DNA from: Earliella scabrosa
Taxonomy: Eukaryota; Basidiomycota; Agaricomycetes; Polyporales; Polyporaceae
Reading direction: 5' to 3'
DNA length: 64,000 nucleotides
NCBI GenBank assembly: GCA_022605405.1
Contig: JABYQQ010000004.1
Location: 1,860,001 to 1,924,000 of the forward strand
Positions 12,536 through 23,927 of the stretch are shown in pieces. The translations under genes were made by a program, and so were the position numbers. A model generated the notes under the pieces. That model was not told the DNA's origin. It ran no database searches and was given only the letters and a program-made list of their open reading frames with translations. Positions within the stretch are counted from its first letter, which is position 1. Each line of letters starts with the position of its first letter.

Positions 12536-13939
12536 CTATTCCGTCGCAGGACCGGGCTGGGGGGCGTACTTCTCCATCCACTCACTAAGAATGAAATCTG
12601 TGCTGTTCGCTCTCTCCTCCGTGCCCTTGCTCTTCCTTCCGGCCGCTGGCTTTCGAGGCTTGCGTGTCTTCGACTCGGCCGGTCCATCGACATTCGTCGC
12701 GCCACGCTTCCGCGATGCCTGCTTCTTCTTCTCCGTGGATTCAACATCACCCCCGGCGACACTCGCGGCTGGCATCGAGCTCGGGCCCGGTACGGGCTGA
12801 TCAAGTTGCTGCAATCCACCAGGTGCAAGAGAAGGACGCTGGACCGGATGATACAGACCGTCGTAGGGTCCGGGAGCGCCGTAGGGAGTGGCTGAGAGCG
12901 CCGGATGCATCTGCTCACTCTGCATAGACATTCCTGCGTTGAGGGGAATGCGCGGAGAGCCCTGTTGGAGGGCTTGGGGTGAGGCGCGATCCTGGTACGT
13001 CGCGATGTTGTCTTGATTGGGGCGATACTCTCGCTGTGAGAGCTGGGGCAGCGCGGGGGCGTAAAGCTCCGAGTATCGCGCGAGCGCGTCCCAGCCTTGC
13101 TGCTGCAGATCTTGAGTAAAAGGAGAATTCGCTACTCCTTGATCAGGATCGGGCACGAAATACCCCACCCCGGGAATCATCAAAGGGCCCTGGGAAGGGC
13201 CAGTGGCATACCAAGTCCCGCGGATGGCAGGAGTCGGAGTCGGGTGGGAAGGGAGGCTTTGAAGTTCGCGGGGGGCGAAACCGTCGGACGGAGACCAAGG
13301 GGCATGGCGTGGAACTTGCATTTGTGGGACCATCGTTGAAGAGGTGGTGACCGGCTGTTGGTAAGGAGATGCATGATAGTCGAGATCTGAAGCCCCGTGG
13401 TCAAGAACAGCGTTATCGGACGGGGCTGCCAAGTCGGCTTCAATGTTGAATGCGCTATGGGGACTATCGCGCGCGGACGGGGGCACACCGGGCTGAACGA
13501 TATTCGGGGCATGGGACTCTGGCAGGTGTTGGACGTGGCCGCTGATATCCGGTCCTATAGTCCAATCCCCGACGTTGAACGAGTCGGGGACCCGATACTC
13601 ATTGTCAGGAGGACTGGCTGGCGGGGCACCGAAGGTGTCTGGATTGTGCGGTTGCACAGTGCCAGAAGCGTCGCCGAAGCGATTCAACGGGACTCCATTT
13701 TGTGGGAACTAGTACATCCTGTGAGTGTGGACAATGACTGCGATGGGTGGGGAAAATTGACCAATTCACCAGCAATCGGCCGAAGTAACTTCTGCATTTC
13801 GTACCTCTCCTCCGGCTGCTTCGGTCTTGGAGGTCTGGACATGTCGCGCTGGATGATAGTGGGAGGAGTGAAGGAGGTTTGGGAGGAACGCAGCGGGCTC
13901 ACCGAGCAATAAGTACGTCGACGATTCCGCTTTGACCAT
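12536..13939 (-). CDS. Disordered Pro/Gln/Ser-rich protein B, possible paralogue of A (about 435 aa, start uncertain)
   Basis: Model: exons 13939-13805 and 13708-12536 (1308 nt, in frame), intron GTACGA...CTAG. The large exon is Pro/Gln/Ser/Asp-rich. Towards the C-terminus is a basic patch (TEKKKQASRKRG, SKTRKPRKP) that looks like a nuclear signal, followed by a short hydrophobic-acidic tail (DFILSEWMEKYAP). A central segment around SPFTQDLQQQGWDALARY resembles parts of neighbouring protein A, suggesting an old tandem duplication. No known domain was recognised. The upstream exon is the least certain part; 14000-14280 is open in all three minus frames because of high GC, so extra exons may exist. 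Role unknown; a transcriptional regulator is only a guess. Confidence 0.5.
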
Positions 13940-15347
13940 CGTCCCCGTACCGCTGTCCGCGGAGGGCCTACCGTTGCCAGACTTCTGTGTGGTCGGTCCG
14001 TTTGATGTCAAACCCGCGGCGCATGGCAGCGGCCCTCGCCCGAAAAGGCAGGGAGTCGATTACCTTGACGTGGGGTCCTGGGGACCGTGCGAGCATCCAA
14101 GGAAGACATGCGCGTACCGGCGGCACACCGGGTGAGACACTGGTGCGTGCTGGGGCAAAGCTTTGGTCGAGAAGACCGTGGCCCGCGTGAGATGGGCAAG
14201 GCAGTGCCTGACCAACGCATCCACATGAGGAAGTTGACCAGGGAGCTCGATGAGAGCGCTGACGCCCCGGTCTTCAAAACCGCGGCTGTGCCAGGCGGCT
14301 TGACTCCTCGAGGCTTCTCGAGAATGGAAGCCTCACGATCCTGCCGGACCGCAGCAGCTCACACTCAGACCACAGGCTGAGAGACAGATAAATCACATAC
14401 CTAGCTACGGCAGAACAGAAAGGCGCACACAATGGCGATGAGCTGTGTCCAAAGGATGGCGCAGATCGCGCCCACCCCTTTTTGCGGAGCGCACAGACAA
14501 CATGAGGATCCTGCGAACACTTGACGAACATTGAACTCCGCGAGCGTCGCGAGTCGAAGCCCGCTCTCGCGGAGTTACTGATAGGGCGTGGTATGTAGAT
14601 CTTGCGCGATACGCATGACCCTGCCATGAGCGGCACCTAGGAGACGAGGGCGCCGGTAGTCGAAGACCTTGGGAACCTCAAAATGACTCCGAGGTCTCGG
14701 GCGCCAGGGAAGACGTGCTCACGGAGCCCTGGGCCTGTTATCGATCTGGTGGAATGCGGTGTGGCTTATTGTGCTAAGCACTTTGCGCCGAGAACCTCCC
14801 AGTATCGGGCCTCGGCGGACATGGGGACCACCACCTGTTTCCACTGATTTTAGCGGATGAGTATCCTGCAAAGGCTAGCTTATGCCCACCGAAATCCGGT
14901 GATACGCAAAGAATAATGGGGCAGGCTAGCTGCCGTTCCCCTTCAATGCATTGAATGGCTGTTGGCATGGGGCTGCGGCGTGCAAGCCACGTAGACGAAA
15001 TTCGCGGGCGCCGGGAGCGGAGAAGATCTGTAGGTTGTCCCGTCGGAAGCGCATAAGTAATTGCGGTGGGCTTCCGTGTGCGTTTGTATGAAAAGAAGTT
15101 GTTGTGGTGTCCGATACGTACTACGGACCATGCAGCCGCGTAGCAAGTCGAAGGCGGCCGTGGTCGAACTGGGCGAGGCGCGAGGCGCGAGGCGCGAGAG
15201 GGCGTGTCCGCGTTGGACGGAGTCGCGTGGACTCGGGCGACGCCGACGGACTCCGGAGGGAGCCCCGCAGACGCGCCCTCGACAACCCAACCATTCCACA
15301 TTGCTGCAACAATAGCCTGCTTGTCCTGATTTACGGACCGTTCCCTC
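13940..15347. other. Intergenic 1.4 kb between gene B and COQ6
   Basis: GC-rich, with overlapping open frames on the minus strand (14008-14640), none of which resembles a known protein. 15061-15347 overlaps only shadow frames and should contain the COQ6 promoter and leader. Nothing else identifiable. Confidence 0.4.
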
Positions 15348-17320
15348 ATGCTCCGAACCAGCAAACATGTCAAAACAGTAGCGAAGCACCTGCAGAGGTC
15401 ATTGGTCAGGCCCGCAAGCACAGGAGTACCACAGGAGAGCGACGTCGTCATCGTTGGTGGAGGCCCGGCTGGATTGGCTCTTGCAAGCGCGCTCAGTACG
15501 TCGTATCGCTCTATGCAGCAAACGAAGAAAGCTCACCTCGTCAAGGCTCCGAGCCGTCGCTTCGCGACACGCTCAAGGTGTCCCTCGTCGAAGCGGGCGA
15601 CCTCAGTAAGGTCCGCGACTGGACCCCTCCACCCGGAACGTTCTCAAACCGCGTTAGCTCGATCACAAACGCGTCACAAGCCTTCCTCGGAGGTGCGCAG
15701 GGCTGTGTTGTGTGCTTTGGTGTAGCCGTGTTCATGGACGGGTCAAGAGATCGGCGCGTGGGCCCACGTCGAGGAAGGGCGCACATGCCCGATTGAGGAA
15801 ATGCAGGTATGTCTCAGATTGCTTCTCTTGTTGCCGCACGAGGACGTATGGTTATCCTGCAGGTCTGGGACGGCCTCTCAGATGCACGCATCACATTTTC
15901 TATACAAGATGACATGACGTCGCGACTCCCGGGGATGGACTCGCAAACTCAGATGGCAAGGCTCACGGAAAACCTGAATCTTCAACGAGCACTCCTGCGT
16001 CATCTCGGCAGCACGTCCTCCATTGAGCTCATCGAAAAAGTCAAGGTGCAGTCGATAGAGCGGGAAACACGGGAAGGTGGTGGCTGGCCACTCGTTCATC
16101 TCTCCGATGGCCGGGTATTGCGCGCCAGGTTACTGGTGAGTCCTCTGTCGAGTGCTTCGTCTGCTTGCGCTTGACCACCAACTAGGTTGGCGCGGACGGA
16201 TTCAACTCTCCAGTACGAGCCTACGCCAACATCCAGTCGTATGGGTGGGCGTACGACACAACAGCTATAGTCGCCACCATGTTCCACCATCCACGAACGT
16301 CATTTCAAGCGCCCAACACAGTGGCGTACCAAAGGTTCCTTCCTACCGGACCCCTAGCATTCTTGCCACTGTCCGCTACGGCATCTTCTCTTGTCTGGTC
16401 CACCAAACCCCATCTAGCTAAGGCGCTCCTGGCTTCTGATCCAGCTATCCTCACTAGCATGATCAACGCTGCGTTCCGTCTCCCGGAGGTGTCTCTACGA
16501 TACCTCTACAACATCGTTCTGGACTCCGTCAACAACGGCTCTCCGCTCAGCGCCCAGAATCTCATGGACGAGATCTCCTGGCGTGAACGCTCACATAGCA
16601 TCGATCCGCGCTCTGCGTACTCTCTGGCCGCGGACACCTCGGGAGTCCCGCCTGAGGATGCGGAGGCTCTTCCACCCGTGGTGACATCAATACAGCCTGG
16701 CTCTGCTGCATCATTCCCTCTGCGCTTCAATCATGCGGACGAATACATCGGGGACGGGCCTGGTGCACGCACGGTCCTCGTTGGGGACGCAGCACACACT
16801 ATCCACCCACTCGCCGGCCAAGGTCTCAACATGGGTCTAGGCGATGTCGAATCTCTTTTCCACTGCATCCACAAGGCTGCCCGGAACGGAGGCGATATTG
16901 GTCAGTGTACGCTTCGAACGTCCGTAGCGTCGTCTAACATGTGCGACAGGCTCTCGTGCCGCTCTTCTACCCTATGCACGTGAGCGCTACTTCGAGAACC
17001 ACAAGATCATGTCTGCATGCGACAAGCTGCACAAACTTTACTCGTCCACCGCCGAACCAATCGTGTGGGCGCGTTCGGTTGGGGTCGAGGTTCTGAATGA
17101 GCTGGACTCCGTCAAGGCTGCGTTGATGCTGAACGCGGGCAGTCGGGCTACCCGCGGCACGTCGAGAACACAGATCGGAGCTAGCTTCGCTGCAGACGGG
17201 ATAGAGACTCTGGCAAGGAGTATGAGTGGGGTTCGGACGCTGACGGAAGGCGTGGCCGGTATGGTCGGTACGGGTGTGCGGAGGGTGTTGCAGAGCATGG
17301 CCGATTCGCAACGTGGTTGA
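15348..17320 (+). CDS. COQ6: Ubiquinone biosynthesis FAD monooxygenase COQ6 (570 aa)
   Basis: Exons 15348-15495, 15546-15692, 15748-15806, 15863-16135, 16186-16900, 16950-17320; 1713 nt. Coq6 hydroxylates the benzoquinone ring precursor of coenzyme Q in mitochondria as part of the CoQ synthome. Seen: the FAD Rossmann motif VVIVGGGPAGLAL near residue 34 after a short basic, Ser/Arg-rich presequence. Also seen: the family segments EAGDLSKVR, NRVSSITNASQAFL, GAWAHVEEGRTCPIEEMQ, VGADGFNSPVR, and the second FAD motif GDAAHTIHPLAGQGLNMG. The C-terminus is longer than in yeast (about 480 aa) and Ser/Gly/Arg-rich. Intron 1 is placed with a TCAAG acceptor; an earlier CAG would make it only 23 nt, so exon 2's first residues are slightly uncertain. 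Exon 3 likewise uses a TCAAG acceptor. Confidence 0.93.
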
Positions 17321-17638
17321 TCTCGTGGTGAATGTATATGTACGGCATTTGCGCAGTATCTGCACTTGGTGCTCCTTCGGAGCTCTCCGCTCTCTTATGT
17401 CGAAGTAGGCTCGACGCTTCTTGACACGGTGAGGCGGTCTCCCGCGCCACGCGACGGGTGCTATTTCTGGACGCGCTGTTTGTCGCTGTTGACGCGTCTC
17501 GGCAAAGTAAGCTATGCCAGGAACGGCCCAGGGCACCGTATTACACCACGTCAGTAACTGCGGCTTGTTTACACACTCCTCCATTTCCCGTCCAGACACA
17601 CACCTACGCTCCTTCACTGCACTCTCCCCACCGACGCC

Positions 17639-18927
17639 ATGGGTTCCGCTCAGAGCTACATCCCCGTCACCGTCGTCGTCGCGGGCGCCGCCGCGTACGG
17701 GTACACCCAGCTCAACAAGCCTGCCGCAGCGGCCCAGCACCCGTCCGCGACGTCCTCCGCCTCGTCGTCCAAGAAGAAGCAAAAGAAGAAGGCGGGCGCG
17801 GGCGCGGCCTCTGAAAAGGAGGACGTGTCCGCGGTGCCTAGCGTGGTGTCCTTCCCCCCCGTCGTGCCCGGGGACTTCGACGCGCCCACGCCCACGCCCG
17901 CGTCGCCACCGCCTGAGCCTGCGGGGCCGTCAGCGGCGGCGAAGTCGAAGAAGAAAAAGAAGGGAAAGAAGGCGAGCCCCGTTCCTGCCGACGCGCAGTC
18001 CGAGTCCTCTGCGACCGCCCCAGAGTCGTCCGCGGTGCGCAAGCCCAAGAAGCCCTCCGCGCCGAAGCCTGCCCTGGACGACGACGGGTGGACAAAGGTG
18101 GAGACGAAGAAGAGGACTACGAAGGATGGGGCGAAGGCGGATGCTGCCAGCGCTGGTGCGCCAGGCCAGCTGGAGATCTCGACGAGCGACGCGGGGGTCA
18201 CAACGTCCGCGACCGGCAACTCTTCCCCTGTGACTGAGCGGACGGAGGACGAGTCCGTGCTGGCGGACTCGGCGCTGTCGGAGCACAGGCGACCGCTGGC
18301 CGAACGGCTGCTCCCCAAGCCGCGGAAGACGGGAGTCGAAGAGTACGTGGAATTCGTTGGCGTGTGGCGTCATCTGTGTCTGACATAGTTGCGTGGTACT
18401 AGTCTGCTGGAGGAGCCGGACTACCCCCAACTATCTCGCGTCATGCGAATCAAGCCGAGGCCGGACGAGCAGCCCGCGGCAGGGTTCTCCTGGGGCGACT
18501 ACGAGGACGTGGACTCGCGTGGGACAGCCGACGACGCAGACGGCGAAGATGACGGTGGGTGGGGAGTTGTGAAGAGCAGGGGACGGTCAAGTGAGTGTCT
18601 TTATACCTGCTGTCGTATGCAGTCTCCAGACAGACACTGATTGTACGCGCATATATAGAGCCGAACAAGTCCGCTCCCCAGCAAACCCCGACACCTCAAA
18701 AGGCCCCCGAGACGCTCACGAAGAAACAGCGACAACACGCTGCCAAACGTGAGGCTGAGAAGGCGGCGAAGGCGGCGGCGGAGGCTGAGCGGCTTGCCAC
18801 TCTCGCCAAGCACAAGCGCGAGCTCGAGCGGACGCGGATAGCTGAACAGGCGAAGTCGTCGTCGAAGAACGTCAGTGGAGGCATGTCCGCGTACGTCGAT
18901 GAGAACGGGAAGCTCGTTTGGTCGTGA
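17639..18927 (+). CDS. N-terminally anchored lysine-rich protein of unknown function (386 aa)
   Basis: Exons 17639-18342, 18403-18590, 18659-18927; 1161 nt. The N-terminus is a short hydrophobic segment (about residues 7-22, YIPVTVVVAGAAAYGY) that could act as a signal anchor. It is followed by a Pro/Ala/Ser-rich low-complexity region with poly-Lys runs (SKKKQKKK, AKSKKKKKGKK). Conserved-looking islands are DDDGWTKVETKKR, LLEEPDYPQLSRVMRI formed across intron 1, GFSWGDYED, and a C-terminal charged helix (KKQRQHAAKREAEKAAK) ending GGMSAYVDENGKLVW. The last two resemble features of small ribosome- or RNA-associated fungal proteins, but I cannot name the family. A role at the ER or mitochondrial surface is only an inference from the anchor. 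The 318 bp upstream (17321-17638) hold the promoter. Confidence 0.82.
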
Positions 18928-20801
18928 TTTCCGCAGGAGGAGGGGGGAGGAAGGATCCGTGCGCTCTCTGCACCACCACGCCAAGTTATCGCATATCGCA
19001 TTATATACCATCATTCGTTTCAGGTCATACAGTACGTAGTGCTTTCCGGGACTTTCGTTATGGGAGAAGTTATCCTGCAGCTGTATCTAGTACATCGTGT
19101 TCCCTAATGCACTTAGCCGTGTGCTTCCCACATACTACAGTAATCCGTGCCAGTCGTTGTATCTCTGTGACCTGCGTCCGTGATAGTCAGAAGTGCTCTA
19201 GTATGCTCTGTTGGATGCTTGGAAATTTCGTCCTAGCGCACAATTGCACCGGTGCCATATGGATGCGCACCAGTGGTGGTAGCTGTCGGATGAGGGCGCC
19301 TGTGACCGGTAGACCAAGCGCCCGAACTTCCACATATGGATTGCTTTGTGGTTGATCACAACGTCGTTAGGACTCAGACCTAGACTTACAACGGTCGCGG
19401 CCGCTTGCATGCCTTGTGCACAAAAATCGGTAAGACAGCTCTGCTTGCATGACTAGATGAAATTTTGACTCAATGATGTTACAGTACTAACATAACAACT
19501 GCCTAGAGTTTGCCAATACTTAGCACCTGACAGGCTTGAACTTGGCTGATGTGACGGCCATTGTCCATGGCTTTGTACTGGGAGACTCTGAGCTCGACGA
19601 CCATATCAACCGCCAGTGCGTCTTTTTTTCTTCTTCTCGTATGTTATGCGCAGTCATCCGGTGACACAAGGCTTACAAGGACAACGCTGAGCACGGTGAC
19701 TCGACCATGACGAGTCTGATCATATCCGGGACAACATATCGGTCTCATGAGCACAGGAATAGGCATGAAATATTGAGCTAATAAAACAGTAAAAATATGG
19801 AACTGATAGCTGACAATTTCCACCGTATTAGACAGAATCCGGGAGCGGGTGCTCTTCGACTCCCCGCACAGCCCTCTCAGGCTGTCCCTGCAACCGTGGT
19901 CTACCGCCTCGGCAAGACGGCCATCCCGCGGAGCACCACGCAGATTTGTTCAGATTGTGCTGGCAGTGCCCGCCCGTCTCCGCCGGTCACGAATGGGGTA
20001 CGGTATGTTCTACCACCGTGACGCCGCCGGCGCCCGTCGCCCGAACGCGCCGCAATCCGGTTGACTGGTCCCCACTCCATAGTCGCGAAGAACTGTCAGT
20101 TAGCAGTAGGACCACCGCAAGTTTCGGCTGATGGCACGGATTACGATGTTCGATCAGGGCAGCATGACAGGCTGTAGGCGTCCTAGGATGCAGCACCGAC
20201 CGGGCTGACGCGTCCCGATCGCACTTCGCCAGAGCGGGTATATGTTGCATCGCCACGAGATGGAGCCTGGAGGTGCCAGAATGGGCAGGTGGGAGGTACC
20301 TGGGCGTAGGGCTAGGGATACGCCGGATGGATGGAGACTTCGCGCCGGGAACAATAGGCGTGGGGTGTGTAACGTCTAGGACAAAGACACAAGGGATACC
20401 ACGGCTCCTTCTGCGGTCTAACTTCCGTGTCAGTGACGGTCTGTGTCGATTGAAGTCTAGGCATGCAGGAGAAGACGCGTAAACCGCTATCATTTCGCAC
20501 CAACCAATTAACTCCCGCCTGCGACCGTGGAAGGCAAAACTAGCTATATTCGAAACCCACGCACGAATACAGCGCGTGCTCGTCTGACGCATAGCAAACC
20601 TCTCTTCTCAATCTTGATCGTGCGTGCGGTCGGTCCCTCTACCAGCATAGCGAACATACCCTTGCATGGAGTCGCGCCAATACCTAGAGTCCGGCACGAC
20701 ACCTACTACGCGCATTATGGTATTCACGATCCGCTTATCGACACCATAGCGGGCGGTCCATTCGTGCGCGTGAACAGTGGTGAGCCTAACGATCATGTCA
20801 T
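18928..20801. other. Gene-poor interval, 1.9 kb, partly AT-rich
   Basis: No supported gene. 19430-19800 is clearly more AT-rich than its surroundings, includes a poly-T run near 19622, and may be a decayed insertion. A plus-strand frame from about 20590 to 20790, ending at a possible GTGAGC donor (20780), could be an upstream exon of the hypothetical at 20802-21209. Confidence 0.4.
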
Positions 20802-21209
20802 GTGGAGTTGAATGTTCAACCCGACTACTTCTCCAACCACGCTTCTCCAACCGCATCACATTATTATCCAGCTTCAATTCGACTGTCTCAACGATGGTCA
20901 CTGAAGAGCGTCCTACCTTGGTACCGGTTCCTCCCTACACAATATGGGCAACCCAGAGTTCGGTGGCGGGATGTTGAACCTCATCCACAGCCTTTGAATG
21001 ACTCATCAATACCCACGCTTCCACGGTTCGAAGAATCGAGCAAACAGCAGGTCTTGGGTTCTGACAAATCGCAATGGTTCTGGGATCCAAGGACATATAC
21101 CGTATACCTACGGGATACAAGGCAAGGGCGAATGCATTTTGGTCCTGATCAGGAGGAAACGATAGCATGGTGGCGACCAGAGCCCCGCAGAGATGACTAC
21201 GTCCTGTAG
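20802..21209 (+). CDS. Hypothetical protein, 5' end unresolved (open frame of about 135 codons)
   Basis: The open frame has no ATG near its start, so the true beginning must lie in a spliced upstream exon, perhaps at 20590-20780. The C-terminal part looks protein-like rather than random: it is rich in Trp, Tyr and charged residues (QWFWDPRTYTVYLRD, ETIAWWRPEPRRDDYVL). I recognise no family. The stop falls inside the last exon of ArgJ on the opposite strand, giving a 13-bp convergent overlap. Could be spurious. Confidence 0.33.
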   Translation: MELNVQPDYFSNHASPTASHYYPASIRLSQRWSLKSVLPWYRFLPTQYGQPRVRWRDVEPHPQPLNDSSIPTLPRFEESSKQQVLGSDKSQWFWDPRTYTVYLRDTRQGRMHFGPDQEETIAWWRPEPRRDDYVL

Positions 21210-22722
21210 TCCCCGTTGATCCTCACGTACTCCTGCAGTGGTCGTGCGTGTTATAACTCACGTCCTCAGACACGATTTGACACACTCACATAGCTGAAGT
21301 CGCAAGTCCAGTACTTCGCACTTTCGGAACCAATCCCAAGGTCAACTTTGATTTCGAGGTCCTCCTGACTGATGATCTCCTTTGCGCGGACTTCATCGAC
21401 CTTTTCAGGCTCACCGCGAACAAGCAAAGGCAGAGGGGTTGAGCCGTCAGTGGGGATGAAAGAGACGTTGACGCGCGTAGGATCGAGAGGTTCGGAGAGC
21501 GGAATGGAGCCAGTCGCTGCCAAGATACGGCCCCAGCTACGAATGCCTGTTCAGTGCTCCTGTGTGCCCTGTACTTCGTGCCAGTAAGGAATACTCACTT
21601 CGCATCTTCGCCGAAGAGAGCAGTCTTGACTAAGGCAGAGGTAGAGATCCTGGACGCGACGGCGTGCGCATCTTGGTATGTCGGTGCACCTTCCACAGTG
21701 ACGGTGACGAACTTGGTGGCCCCTTCGCCGTCCCGAACGACAAGCTGCGCGAGATCCGCAGAGAACGCCGTGAGCTCCTGCTTGAACACCTCGTACGAGA
21801 GTGGGTCGTGCTCCTCGTCGATCTCCGGCTCCTCGCTTGCAGCTGCAGCGCCATTGGCGAGAACAATGATCGTATCGTTGGTCGACATGTCGCCGTCCAC
21901 GCTGATAGAGTTGAAGCTGCGGTCGACGGCGTAGTTGAGGGCGGATTGTAAGCTGCGGGGAGAGACTGGCGCGTCGGTCAGGACGCATCCGAGGAGAGTA
22001 GCGTGCAGTTGTCCGCTGGGGGGACCCATGTTGGGGTGAATCATTCCTGCGCCCTTGTCCATACCCGCGATGCGGTACTCCTTGCCATTGATCTCAAACC
22101 GACGGGCCCGAAGCTTGGGGAAGGTGTCTGTCGTCATGAACGCCCGGGCAGCACGCTCCCATGCCTCGAATGTGGACCCTAGTGTGCGTGTACCTGAAGG
22201 GACCTGCGAGCGGATGCCCTCGAGGATTTTGGAAATGGGGAGAGTTTGTCCGATGACACCCGTCGACATGACCAGTGTCTCATTGGAAGATTGGGGATCG
22301 GAGAGGAGCGTGTCCGTGGCGCGTACCATGTCCCAAGCGTCGTCCATGCCCTGCTTTCCCGTGACCGCGTTCGCACATCCGCTGTTCACGACTACCGCCC
22401 GCACGCGACCATTGCTCTTGTGAAGGACTTCCTGCGAGACAACCACGGGTGCGGCCTTGAAGGCATTGCGGGTGAAGCATGCTGCCGCGCTTGTCGGGCG
22501 GGTGGAGGTGGAGAGGATGACTGCGAGGTCGAGGAGTTCAGGCTTTTTCTTGACGCCACAGTGCAATCCGGTCAGGACATAGCCCTTGGGGAACGCGGAG
22601 TCGGGAAGAGGTGCATGGAGATGAGTCTTCGAGGGTGTAGCTTTGGTGACGATGGTGGTGGTGGATGACGAGGACGAGAACCTCTTCCAGATTGCAGGGA
22701 GACCGCGCGCTGGGAACGACAT
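21197..22722 (-). CDS. ARG7: Mitochondrial glutamate N-acetyltransferase / ornithine acetyltransferase ArgJ (468 aa)
   Basis: Exons 22722-21599, 21536-21290, 21232-21197; 1407 nt. The bifunctional enzyme moves acetyl from N-acetylornithine to glutamate in the mitochondrial arginine pathway. The N-terminus (MSFPARGLPAIWKRFSSSSS) is a typical mitochondrial presequence. Family motifs present: SGCANAVTGKQG, MSTGVIGQTLP, GMDKGAGMIHPNMGPP, then HATLLG containing the Thr at which the precursor cleaves itself and which acts as nucleophile. Next come SFNSISVDGDMSTNDT and NWGRILAATG, formed across intron 1. The last exon has only 12 codons including the stop and supplies the expected end EYVRINGDYRT. 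Length is as in other fungi. The start at 22722 is preferred over an upstream in-frame non-ATG extension. Confidence 0.96.
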
Positions 22723-23195
22723 GGTGGGTTCTAGCAGTGACGTGGTCGGCGCTGTTAGCACAGACTTTATAGGTCAAATACGAGTCATACAAAGGTTCCA
22801 GGAGGCCAATGACTCGATGAGCAAGAAAGTATATTTCCCGAGGTTCGTGCTCAGCCTAGAACAGAGAAGTTGGCGAGCAAAACGCGACTGGCTACCTACA
22901 AGGATAGCAAGCCGCGACCCGAGGACAACTTTGCTCTCCCACCGCTCCGTTACTCGCGTACGTCGAGTCGAGTTGGCCGACGACTGAGTGCAGCGCTGCT
23001 CGCTGCGTCGATGGTAGAGAGTCGAAGAGGTCGAGCTTGCGCTGTGACTCTCGGCTGCGTTCCCACGCTGCATTGGGCGCCTACTCCGGCCCTCGGCTCT
23101 TGCCGGCACGAGCGCTGAGGGCAAGTCTGGCAAATCCCCTAACGGTCGACAGCAGCAAGTTCACGACATCCGACACTGGCCAACCGACAAAACAA
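22723..23195. promoter_or_regulatory. Divergent intergenic promoter region, ARG7 / RPL33
   Basis: 473 bp separate two ATGs pointing away from each other. No coding potential was recognised. The right half (22920-23120) has short pyrimidine runs as often seen at ribosomal protein promoters. No specific factor site is claimed. Confidence 0.6.
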
Positions 23196-23927
23196 TGGGC
23201 TCCACAAGGTGAGAGTATGCTCTTGTGCCCTAGGGAGGTGTCGCTGTCGATTTGGGAGGATTTGGAGGGTACATGGAGACAAGGAAGGGCTGGATGCTGA
23301 GCGGGAGGATCGGATGACGGCGCCCTTAACCTGGACCATCTTCGAAGACTCACCCGCTGAAACTATGGCTCCTGCTTCCTCATATGCTCGTTTCTGTGGC
23401 TTCTGGCATAGTATGCGCTGTCGACTGGATGGCTCATGCGTACGCATCATACTGCAGACTCTACTCGAAGGGCCGTGTCCTTGGCCACAAGCGCTCCAAG
23501 CGCAACTCCAGCCCAAACACGTCCCTCCTCCAGATTGAAGGTGTCGCAACGAAGGAGGATGCCCAGTTCTACCTCGGCAAGGTATGTTACTGCGTCTTGG
23601 TACACGAACAGGAATGAACGCCGAATTTTCAGCGTGTCGCATACATCTACAGGGCGAAGCGGGAGATCCAGGGCTCGAAGGTCCGTGTAATCTGGGGGTG
23701 AGTCTCCACTTTACTTCGCTTTGATTCGTAGCCCATGAACGTCTCTGCTTCGCCAGCCGTGTCACTCGCCCCCACGGGAACTCTGGTGTTGTAAAAGGCA
23801 AGTTCCGCTCGAACTTGCCCCCACACGCGTTTGGTGCGAGCGTCCGGGTGGTGCGTACCTCTCTGCTTGTGAGATGGAGTCGTCCTAACAGATTATTGAG
23901 CAGATGCTTTACCCGTCCAACATCTAA
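23196..23927 (+). CDS. RPL33: 60S ribosomal protein eL33 (L35Ae, 106 aa)
   Basis: Five exons: 23196-23209, 23458-23581, 23633-23697, 23757-23850, 23904-23927; 321 nt. The first exon is only 14 nt (MGST plus part of Arg) and is followed by a 248-nt intron, long for this genome. The frame join AG|A gives [13 protein letters not shown], as expected for the family. Other signatures: [56 protein letters not shown] and the universal end MLYPSNI, which is supplied by the 24-nt last exon. Length matches eukaryotic eL33. Function: structural component of the large subunit near the E site. A start in the 23355 region was rejected because its phase breaks the frame. Confidence 0.96.

Noticed and set aside
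13985..14640. GC-rich frames upstream of gene B as HMG-box or homeodomain exons
   Set aside because: All three minus frames are open over part of it. None shows the conserved aromatic/basic pattern of either domain.
15496..15518. 23-nt intron in COQ6 ending at the first CAG
   Set aside because: In frame, but too short to be spliced; the TCAAG acceptor at 15545 gives a 50-nt intron and a better family match.
8311..17320. Secondary-metabolite gene cluster around the AsaB-like gene and the FAD monooxygenase
   Set aside because: The monooxygenase is COQ6, a housekeeping gene, and no backbone synthase is present.
17656..18318. 220-codon minus-strand frame
   Set aside because: Mirror of the lysine/alanine-rich exon at 17639-18342, which has correct splice joins on the plus strand.
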